A stretch of DNA of 64,000 nt, taken from NCBI GenBank assembly GCA_029168955.1, contig JAPDOI010000020.1, forward strand, positions 776,501 through 840,500, in the 5' to 3' direction. A program made the translations under genes and the position numbers. Shown here one piece after another: positions 54,950 to 64,000 of the stretch (position 1 is its first letter; every line of letters begins with the position of its first letter). The notes beneath the pieces were generated by a model. The model ran no database searches and was not told where the DNA came from. It worked only from the letters and a program-made list of their open reading frames with translations. Source of the DNA: Aplectana chamaeleonis (Eukaryota > Nematoda > Chromadorea > Rhabditida > Cosmocercidae).

Positions 54950-55090
54950 ATGACGCGTAAACCGCAGGCTAGCGGCGCGCATCTGGCGCTGTATCGTTCG
55001 ACGAAAATTGTCATATGAGACGAACGACACGCCACGAGACTCGTAAACCACAGACTAGAAGCGCGCGTCTTGTGCTGTATTGTCAGTGAA
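54950..55090. promoter_or_regulatory. duplicated block between divergent KIN17 and vps-53
   Basis: CGTAAACCGCAGGCTAGC ... GCGCATCTGGCGCTGTAT and CGTAAACCACAGACTAGA ... GCGCGTCTTGTGCTGTAT are two copies of about 45 bp, GC-rich against an AT-rich background, 130-270 bp from the KIN17 start and 230-370 bp from the vps-53 start. A shared promoter element is inferred from position only. Confidence 0.35.
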
Positions 55091-55318
55091 ATCCCTTTCT
55101 TTCAAAAAAAAATACTGTGCTTGTTCTTTTACAGGTTGCTCCATTATGTTTCTGTTGCTTGTATTTCAAAGTGTATTATTTTCTAGCAATGCATGATTTA
55201 AAGAAAATTCCCAAAATGAAGGTTGGAGAGAAGAGTTTGAACACAATTCGCCTTTTTTTCAGATGTTTTCTTATTTCAAACATATATACCACAGGCCAGA
55301 CTGTTCAGGTAATTTTTA

Positions 55319-58148
55319 ATGACCAGCGAGTCAGTCAGAGCCAGTAGCCTAAAGCCTTTAGACATTGGAAATGGTGAGGAAGAAGAGGAGTTGAAGCTCA
55401 GCGATGCTACAGAAGCGGCAATTAAGGGTTTGTTTATACTTGCGTTTTTTTAATCTCTATAGAAGGCTGAGATGATTTTTTATCCTGGTCGTAAAACGTG
55501 TATCGATTCCTTCTCAATGAAAATGACCTCCAGGAATGTGCCACACCGAATTCTGCCGCCCAGATCAGGAACTGACGGCACAGATCAACGAGCTCTTCCC
55601 GACTGAACAGTCACTCGCCCAATTAGATACAGTTATTGGTCAGTAAGTTTTTTTTTTATTTTTAGCTTTTCTGGATTTCAGAATTGATTGTTTCAGCTGC
55701 TGTTGAGTCTGAAATACACGATTTGGACGTTGAACTCGCTGGACTTGTGGAGTCACACGATGAGGTTGGAGCTCAGGGAGAAGCTGCGTTGCAGGAGGTG
55801 CGTGCCGAACTTGATTTGTGACATAAGAACAAATCCGTTGTTGCACTTATGCGTGCGTAGAGCGTGTTCGGTTTTTGAAGTGTTTAACATACTGTGGTAA
55901 TACCGCTTTTCTTTTTTTTAATGCCGAAATTTCCTTCGAGGGCTTTGCTCGGGGACCTAAGTCGTGGTGCTGAACGCGGAAATGGGGTTTCTCTGGCTTT
56001 TTGGTTATTTTCTGCAGAAGACTCATGCACCGAAGGCCCGGATTCGACCACAGTACGCGTTCAATCCGAGTATGTCGTCGAGTTTAGGGCCTTTTTTGGC
56101 AAGACGTGCTGTTAATAGAAGACTTTTAGTCGAACCTACGTCCTCGCAGCGGAATTCCCTTGCTGTGACCTACGCACGTTCTGCAAAGGTGCGAAACTTT
56201 TTGTCGCGCTCTTATCGTTGCAGCAGCACGTGCTCCTATTGGCTGCCCACCTCAAAACGAGTCTTTGGAGCCCAGCCTCTTAGATAGGGGCAGGTTGGAC
56301 GTGTCCAATGATGAGCACGTGGTCCTATTGTCGTACATCCCGATCCGTAGGATTGTTGAAAGTGTATCGTGGTTGAGTTGAACGCCTCGAGTGTCTCAGC
56401 CCATTTGGCGATCGATACGGCTCCGTTCTGCTGTTGGAGCATGTGGCTGTTTTCCAACCCATTTTGTAGCCAAGTTCAAAGCGTATAGTGGCCGAATTCG
56501 ACCTACTCATTCTGTGCTTGAGTACGAAAATGACGAAGCTCTGGGCGTTGATCAACGGCTCTGGGGATGGGTCTAGCATTCGACTTCCGTTTAGAACTCC
56601 TGTGACCAAGTTTAGACCCAAAAGATTTTTTCATCCATTATTTTCCTAACAGTAAAATTCTCCCTTTTTTTCTTGTAATTTTTTTGTATTGACCTTTCAC
56701 CTCTCGAAATTATGTGAATTGGAGTTTTAATTTCTCTACATTCAAAATTACGTTTAAAAAAATTGCAGGCTCAACGAGCGATGACTGAGTTAGAAAGACG
56801 AATCGACAGTATACGCGGAAAAACGAGGTCTTCTGATGAGGTTTAATTTACATTTTCTAGTGTCTTTCCTATCAATCGATGTAATCCAGCTTTTCAGATT
56901 GTTCGGGAAATGACGAGAGACATCAAGCAGTTGGATATAGCCAAGAGAAATCTGACGTCTTCCATCACAACTCTACATCACCTGCATATTTTGCTAACCG
57001 GTGTCGATTCATTAGGTAGATTTTTTTCACAACGGATTTTTTCATTATTTTAATCTTTTTTTTGTTTTTTTTTCCTGTGTAAAAGGGGATCAAGACGAGT
57101 TGTAAAAAATTGCGCCAAAATTCTATTTTTGGGGTTGTTTTATTCCATAGTGAGTGGTGAACTACACAAGAAACCGCGATAACATCACAAAATTTCTACG
57201 TTTTCTCTCTTGAGCCAGTTGTCTTCTCCTTGTTTTTTTTGCTATTTAATTTTATTTTTTTCCGTAAGTCTGATTTTATTCTGCGAAGTCTGCGTTTTCA
57301 GCTGTGTGGGTAGATCAACGTGACTACGCCTCCATTGCCAGGCAACTGCCAGCGATTCTCAATGTCCTGCAGCTGTTTGATGATTTTCAAGAAGTTGAAC
57401 AAATGGCGAAAATCACGAATAGACTGAACAAGTTGAAGCAGGCGCTGACAGTTCAGCTTGCTGGTGATATGAAAGCAGTTTTTCAGGTAGTTTTGACATT
57501 CTCTGGCTGACAATAAGTCTGGATATCCTCATCACCACTTTTTGGCAAAAAAAAGTATGTTGTTAAGGCTGGTCAGCTGAGTGAACTGGTTACGGACATG
57601 TGTCGGGTGGCAGCAGCTCTAGAAGGCAGTGTGAAGTCGAATTTCTGTCGTTGGTTTATTGATCAGCAGCTGTCTGAATACACGGTTCTGTACGCAGAGA
57701 ATGAAGAAGGCGCATGGCTGGACAAAATTGAAGAGAGGTTCATTCATATAGTTGTCGAAGAAAAAATTGTTTATGCGAATTTTATTAGGTATAAGTGGTA
57801 TGTGCGTAAACTGACAGACTTTGAGAGAACGGGACTGTCCAAAGTTTTCCCTCCGGACTGGGATATGGGACGATTGATGACGAAAGAGTTTTGCAACGTT
57901 ACAAGGTTCGTTTTCGGTTTTTCGAGTTTCGCATTATGTATTTGGATAACCTTTTGCTGTTTTGGTTTAATGTTCAACGAAATAGAAAAATTTTTCGTTG
58001 TTCCCGCCATTTTGTTCATTCATTCGTCCCATCTCAAATTTTGTCTTGAGTTTTCGGGTGAATTCAAACTCTACGCGTTTCTTCTTTTTTAGCCCTCTTG
58101 CTCCCTATTTCCACTTTTTTCGATCCACTCACCCTGACTTCCCTCCCC

Positions 58149-58188
<40 letters not shown>

Positions 58189-61100
58189 TTTTCCCTCGTC
58201 CTGTTAATGTACACCTTTTGTCTTGAGATTTATTCTCTCTCTCTCTCCATGCTCCTTGATCCATCTCCGTCATCCGCCCCGTCCTTTGTCAACCCTATGC
58301 CTTTTGCCCACCATCGCTGTCTACCATTCAGCATCTCTGCCTTCCATTTTCTCTTACTCGTTCAAACTTTATGTCTACCTTCTTCTCGTTTCTCCTCCCA
58401 TGTAGCCTACTTAACTCTCTCCCGCCCTCTCTCTCTTTCTCTCTCTCTCTATCTATCTCTCTCTCTCTCTCTCGAAATTCTTTATTCTTCACCCGCACGC
58501 CTCTTCCCTACCCAAACCATTTCTGTTTCTCTATGCATTCTTCGTATCTGTTTATTCGCCACAACGGAAAAAAAAAGTTTTTTTTTGTTCCGGGTGTCAA
58601 GTTGCAAGCTTGGAAAGCATGGAAAAGTCAATTTTAGAGATGTCCTGTATCGCATGATGACTCGCAGACGACCCGATCTAGATTTTCGACTGCTTGGTCA
58701 TGCTATTCAGCATACGAGAATGTTTGAAGCGCTGTTGATAAAGAGATTCCCGACGAAGCCTGGTTTTAATTTTGATAAGGTATGTCTGTTGGTTTAGTTG
58801 TGAAGCTTTCACTAACGGGAAAGACCCAGTAGGGAAGCATTTTCTTCTTTTCAGGCGATTTGGAGTGTTTTTGACTCCTTTCTCGACGTATTTATACATG
58901 CTCAGGAGAAGACGCTCAATCAGTTTCTGGAGGATTGCGCCAATAAAATAAGGTTGAGTTTGTTCACAGAAGGGATAGTTTATGCTTCCACCGCTTAGAG
59001 GCGCGGCGAGGTGCAATTCTATGATATTGATTGAGCGGCGCGACACGATCAATATTTCGAGAATCGCACTTAGCCGTGCCGCTGGGCTGCGGAGATATAA
59101 GCGACCTTTAAGATAGATGGGTGTGGGGCAGGCGAAGGTTACACGAGCGGTGTTGGTTTCACCGTTACCTTGCCTTTGGGTAGCGCTTTTATTGTGTTAG
59201 TTCGGTCTGTTTGCATTATTCGGTACAAGATATCGGCAATTACAGGTCCGGTTCTTCAAGTGAGGTTCCGTCCCGTGAGTGCTCAACCCATGCCGTACCG
59301 TTCTCTTCGTCAGCGGATATGTTCCTACTATTGAAAAAAGTTATTACGGAGTGTAGTAAGCTGAGCAGTGAACCAGACGCTCTGCTGAAGTGAGTTGAAT
59401 TTGGCTTGTTTGGAACTTAGCAGTCGACCAACCTGCTTTTCGTCCAATTTTCAGTATTGATTTCTACTTGTTTCTTCGTTCCAGAGATGTGGTGGGCGTT
59501 GTGAGAGTTTGTCTGCGAAACTACGCGCATGGTTGTCTGACAGCCTTCCTGCCCACGGCTCATGGACAACAGAGTGGGAGTAGTACGGCGAATCTATTCA
59601 ACCTGATCAGGGAGGATACATCCGTGTTAAGGTGGGTCTTGCGGCTTCTGTGTTCGATTGAGACCGTTCGCCCACGCGGTTGGCGTGCGTGTTAATCGTC
59701 CGTCGCAAAGGCAATTATTTTGACTTGAAAATAGATTAGCCAGAATATTGGATGAATACTGTATGATACCCCAGTCAGCTGTTTGCAGCCTTGGAAAAGT
59801 TCACTCGAAAAATGTCTTCGTGACATCCACTCCATACACTTGCCGACCGCGTGGTCGGACAGTATCAGTCGGGCAGACTTTGCATATGATTTTTTTTTCG
59901 AATAGGTCATCCTAGTTTTTTCGTGTCTCCGGAAATGGTATTCTTTTTTTTTTCGTGCAATCGCGCTCAAATTTTGAGTCTGTTTGAACTGGAAACATAG
60001 CCTCTGTTCCGAAGTGAAATTGCCGTCGGTTGCTTCCGTATGCGCGCATATGAACATAAACATATGCTGCGCCTTCTTCTCCCCCACCCTTTCTTGCTGT
60101 CTCTGATCTCGCTCCGAAAACAACGCGAAGGAACACAGTGATTCTGGCGCTGAAATAGAGGATACGTCGTTGCGGCAGTAAACGCAAAGTTGAGCTCAAT
60201 CTATTTGGCTTCATTTGCTGGGCCTGTCCGAGATAATTTAGACCAAGTTCAAGAGCCATAATTTGAGCCCTCATAAGGGAACTACTATAAGTCATAGTAA
60301 TCATTCCAGATGAAGTGTATTTTTCTAGAACCATTTTTGGACGAAAGTCCGAATGTGCCCATCGCTGCTGCCGAGACTCACTGTCAAAGAAGTTAATGCA
60401 TTTTTTCTCTGATTTTCGTACCTACTGTACCCTCCAAAAAGCGTAGTAAAATTTCGAAAATCCGGAAACGGCCCTCATAATCGTGTTCAGGGCCCAAAAC
60501 AAACCCTTTCGGCAAAGTTTGGGTGAAAGCTTATTCTCCGAACCTTCTGCAGATTGATAGCGTTTTGGACTTGTACGGATTCTAGGTCCTGCCTTCAATT
60601 ATATCACTTGCGGGGTACATAAAGCGTTGAAGAAAAATATTCCAGATTTGACCTGAAATTCGCCCTGGTAGGTTATTTGGGGTGCTGATCATGAATCTGA
60701 GGTTTATTTTTTATTTTTTCTAAAGTTTTCGACCAAGTTTGTTCAAAGCTTCCCTCCGGCAGAAAATTTTGACGGCAAAGTCGACTTTTTACGATTTCCG
60801 AAATGTGGCGAAAGAGGTTGCTCAAATTGTTCTTCTGGGGGTTATTTGGAGTGCTCAACACGACTCTGATGTCAGTTTATCGATTCTCGACAGCTTACAG
60901 TAGAATACGGTGGGTATACGGTAATTTGGTCAAAGTCTCAGATTTGTCTAAAAGTTTCTATGTGGGGGTTAATTGGGGTGCTGAATACGAATTCGATGTC
61001 CGTTTGTAGATTTTCTGATTGCTAAGGTAGGTTTTGCCTTATAAATGGCATGTTACCTACCGTAACCTACAGTAAACCTTGAAATTTTCTCAAGCGAACT

Positions 61101-63515
61101 TCATATTCGTGTTCAGCACCCAGATTATCACTATATACATGTTTTTAGCAAAATCCGGAGAGAAATTTAAAAATACCCTGAGTTTCCATGGGGGTACTCT
61201 TACCTCTCCTCAAAGCTTTAAAAACGCTCATAACTTCTTTAAGAGTGAGTCTAGGCAGCTGCGATGGGCATATTTAGATTTTATGTATGAAAATGGTTCC
61301 AGATAAGTACATTTCATTTGGAATGGTTGGTATGACGTATAGTAGTTGCCTTGTCAGAGTTCATCCAGGCGGAGTATTGTTCGGTCATCTATCACTTTGG
61401 AACAGAATGCCATTGTGCAGTTTGGGAAAAGGGTGATTTTGTTAGAGCGCAAATTTTAAATGCTCTTTTTGAGTTTGTTAGATCAGTTTTTCTCCTGAAA
61501 GCTGAGGACAATGTGTGCTCATGTGCCATTTTCTTTCCTAAAAGATCTAATCACGCAAGAAATAAAGACGTTCAAAAGAATAAATGATTCTCTGATAGCA
61601 CGATTTCTTCGTTGTCGTATGACTAGAACTTTGCATCATTTATAGCTGTATTTCTGCTCACTTTTTGTCATATGGAATGCATTACCGATGGCGGATTCAT
61701 CAACGATTAACTCGTTTATTGAAGGCATTTATCATGGCGAGGTAGAGGCGTCTAGCCCAGGGAAGTGCTGAGAGTCTGTTCTAAACTGGCCCTTAACCAG
61801 GGTCAGGCGGGTGTTGTCCGACCGTAAAACGGGGGTAGGACGTAAAATTTTCGCAGTTTTTGGATTTGCGGGGGGGGGGGGATTTTGGGCAGAAAATAAA
61901 AAAATAGAGGCTGTGAAGAAAATGGAGAAAAACTTTCTGGCAAAGCCAAATATCGAAAATTCTCACCTCTGATTCACCCTCATCCTCCGTCCTTGTCATG
62001 ACATAATGAGAATGTGAGTCGATCTGTGTCAGATTTTCAGTCCTTCTCAGTGCAGATGCTGTTGTTCCATAGCGAATAGCAAGCCAAAACTACACTCCCC
62101 GAGGCTCCTCATTAGGGTAGGAAGTGCAGTAAAGAAAAAATTGGAAATTTAGTTGAAAAAACCTTTTGAAAATTCTATTTGCAAAACTGTCAAAAAAATT
62201 GGGAGCTGAGGGGACGTCAAAGTTTTGAAGGTTTTTTAAAGGTTTTGATCACCAAGGAGGCGTAGCCTATTCGGGGTCATGAACAACGGTCTGCCTGACC
62301 CAGCTCTTAACCCATGGGCTCATCGGTGATGAATCCGACCTCTGTGTCTGCAAAATTGTGGTACGTAACTTACATAAGCAGAATTATAGACTGACTGCTG
62401 ATCAGCAGTTTCTGACCTGTTGCATATTGGCGACAGCTGACTGGTGTGCAGAAACGACATTGCAGCTGCAGGAGAAACTCGCTCAGCGATTACCGGTTGG
62501 TTTTTTGTTGCATTTCATTCTATTAACAAATGATCTGGCGGTCATATGCTACATGATTGTTTTCTACCTGGTTTTAGTTGAAGGCATCAGGCTCGCCCAG
62601 AAATGGAATAGTTTTCTTCAGCATGAATCGAAGGCTCGGAGCTGTTAGTATTCAAAACCTACGAAGAAATCCAAGAAAATGTGTAGATATATAAACAGCG
62701 GCTGATTTTGTATTGAATTGGAAGTGGACGAGTTGCACTGTGACATACGCGTCCGATTGAGATAGCGAAGCTAAAAAAAGCTCGCCCGGAGCCGAGCGTT
62801 TCGCTCAGCACCTTGCGTAAGCATTCCATAACGTGCACTGCGACGTCAAACTGCAGTTATGGAAAAAACATCTAAAAATCTGGAAGCTTGTAGACTTGCT
62901 TGGCCTGTTCAGAGCGCTTACGCAGTTGAACGCTATAAAAACTAACCAAAATAACCGTATTTGGGCATTCGGTTCGAGGTTGTTTGTATTGGGGTGGGGT
63001 TTGGCAAAAATGGGAGGAGTCGACATTTTGGCGGCTCAAGATTGTTCAAACACGGCCATTTGACCCGTTTTTTACCCTTTTCTACAGCGCAAGCGTTCTA
63101 GAACAGGTCGTATGAGTTCATTCGCGTAGCTATCTTGACCACTTTTGGGAGCACGAATGCTGCCTTCAAAGACCTATAATTTGCCCTCTTATCCCATATT
63201 TGAACTGCTGTCAAGGGATAACTGTGCTTTCCATTTTCGCAGCGAACTTCGCTCTATTCCTCCGCGCGCGTGTTCGCAACAGCGTACTGCGAGAGGTAGC
63301 AATTTTGCGCGCGCAGACATACGCACGCGATGTATCCGAGCGAATTTCGTCCGAAATTGAGTGTATGTTTCATAAAGAAATTATACTTTACAGGGTGTTG
63401 ATCTGAGCCAAGAAATGGAGACGTTTTACGGAATCACGAACCAAGCGCTGGCAGTGTTAGTGCAGGACCTTGAAGGCACATGTGACGCTGCGCTCCAAGC
63501 TATTTCCAAAATCAC
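55319..63515 (+). CDS. vps-53: VPS53, GARP complex subunit (partial, 3' end beyond window)
   Basis: Tethers endosome-derived vesicles at the trans-Golgi as part of GARP (with VPS51, 52, 54). Fourteen exons join in phase: 55319-55427, 55534-55638, 55697-55797, 56769-56840, 56898-57015, 57302-57486, 57568-57737, 57789-57905, 58638-58779, 58855-58952, 59246-59389, 59485-59631, 62390-62495, 63394-63515, encoding about 578 residues of an expected 700-830. Markers in order: [15 protein letters not shown], the N-terminal coiled coil, [145 protein letters not shown] and [26 protein letters not shown] at about 55260 could be the trans-splice or 5'UTR acceptor. The exon 7 acceptor is TTAAG. Introns hold CT repeats and two transposon-like elements. 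Confidence 0.95.
55798..56768. other. vps-53 intron 3
   Basis: No exon is needed: CAG GAG joins GCT CAA in phase. An inverted pair GTGCTCCTATTGGCT / AGGACCACGTGCTCAT lies near 56230-56325; otherwise nothing recognised. Confidence 0.5.
58152..58186. repeat. (CT)n microsatellite
   Basis: About 17 perfect dinucleotide units in vps-53 intron 8. Confidence 0.95.
58426..58473. repeat. interrupted (CT)n microsatellite
   Basis: CT units with CTTT and ATCT interruptions, same intron. The pyrimidine-rich frames here are not coding. Confidence 0.9.
59632..60267. other. vps-53 intron 12, first part
   Basis: No exon or repeat recognised up to the TIR element at 60268. Confidence 0.5.
60268..61350. mobile_element. 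1.1-kb TIR repeat family, most complete copy
   Basis: Left GAACTACTATAAGTCATAGT ... CATTCCAGATGAAGTGTATT ... AGAACCATTTTT; right AAAATGGTTCCAGATAAGTA ... CATTTGGAATG ... TATAGTAGTTGCC: inverted ends of about 65 bp. The body is non-coding and carries the family markers TTCCGGAAACGG-type, ATAGCGTTTTGGACTTGTAC and ACGGTGGGTATACGGTA. Probably a non-autonomous DNA transposon inside vps-53 intron 12. Confidence 0.7.
61351..62389. other. vps-53 intron 12, last part
   Basis: AT-rich with a run of ten G at about 61870-61880. The next exon begins after CAGAATTATAG. Nothing else recognised. Confidence 0.5.
62578..63168. mobile_element. TTAA-type MITE in vps-53 intron 13
   Basis: TTGA-AGGCATCAGG at the left, GAATGCTGCC-TTCA at the right. 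Shares GCATGAATCGAAGG, GCTGTTAGTATTCA and GTGGACGAGTTG with 4013-4488. Ends are eroded. Confidence 0.5.
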
Positions 63516-64000
63516 GTGAGTTGTCAATGAGGAAAGGTGATTATATCTATGGAGAACCAGCAAGGCATCTGAATAGTGTCTTTCTCTGCCTAGCTATCCT
63601 CTGGTTTGAGGTTAAACTTACTGTGTGTCATTGCGGACTCGCGATGCATCGGTTTCGTACGAGCTTTTGCCCCCACCCTCATCAGCTGATCGTGTGAGTT
63701 TTTCGAATTTTCCTAGTTTCCCCTTATTCTCACGTAATTTTTCAACAGTTTTTGATCTTTAAATGCGCGTTACGATCAATGAAAATCTTGCTAGAAAACT
63801 AAAAAGTCAGTAACTAACACTAAGAGTTGGTTCTAATTGGGTAATACCACAAAATTTTTAAAAAATCATCAAAGGTTGTCATTTCCTATTCGTTGCCGTC
63901 GATTCCCGTATTCCTGAAATTGAAACTCTAGCAGTCGGGCATATCATAACGAACGTAGCATTTACGGACTGAAAACTGTTGAAAAAAGTGTGAGAAATAT
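63516..64000. other. start of vps-53 intron 14
   Basis: After the donor AC/GTGAGT no following VPS53 exon is found before the window ends. Confidence 0.5.

Noticed and set aside
58207..58797. 196-codon frame around vps-53 exon 9
   Set aside because: Only 58638-58779 matches VPS53; the preceding part is a pyrimidine-rich intron with CT repeats.

Overview
This window is eukaryotic and almost certainly from a nematode. The genes are split by GT-AG introns, many ending in short T-rich acceptors. Two same-strand genes form an operon-like pair 165 bp apart. Sequences matching the nematode spliced leader SL1 at up to 21 of 22 positions recur, and BEL/Pao retrotransposon relics include a phlebovirus-Gc-type envelope of the kind known from nematodes. 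I cannot name the species.

Four conserved genes are supported exon by exon with continuous reading phase. (1) Plus strand 5625-13999: unc-47, the vesicular GABA transporter, 10 exons, 475 aa. (2) Minus strand 54819-42990: KIN17, a zinc-finger/winged-helix/KOW DNA-RNA-binding protein, 10 exons, 429 aa. (3) Minus strand 42824-42454: FAM32A, 2 exons, 103 aa, directly downstream of KIN17 and probably its operon partner. (4) Plus strand from 55319 to beyond the window: vps-53, a subunit of the GARP tethering complex, 14 exons visible, about 578 residues, divergent from KIN17 across about 500 bp.

Most of the rest (1-5600, 14000-42400 and the large introns) is mobile-element debris. Short elements ending in TTAA plus AGGCA-type termini often sit end to end at shared TTAA sites. 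There are long fold-back elements, a roughly 1.1 kb family with about 65 bp terminal inverted repeats, a fold-back made of two Tc1/mariner 3' ends, non-LTR retrotransposon 3' ends (one carrying a 60 bp micro-insertion with an 11 bp target duplication), and BEL/Pao gag, integrase and envelope relics.

The most interesting signal is six SL1-like sequences, all on the minus strand. Two lie in the third intron of unc-47, each in a 94-95 nt module with an SL1-like leader, an immediate GT donor, an Sm-like site about 60 nt downstream and a closing 3' stem. That is the layout of an SL RNA gene. The other four lie in a dispersed repeat; three keep a hairpin at the same place after the leader. They could be dispersed SL RNA genes, SL RNA pseudogenes, or an SL-derived SINE or retrotransposon component.
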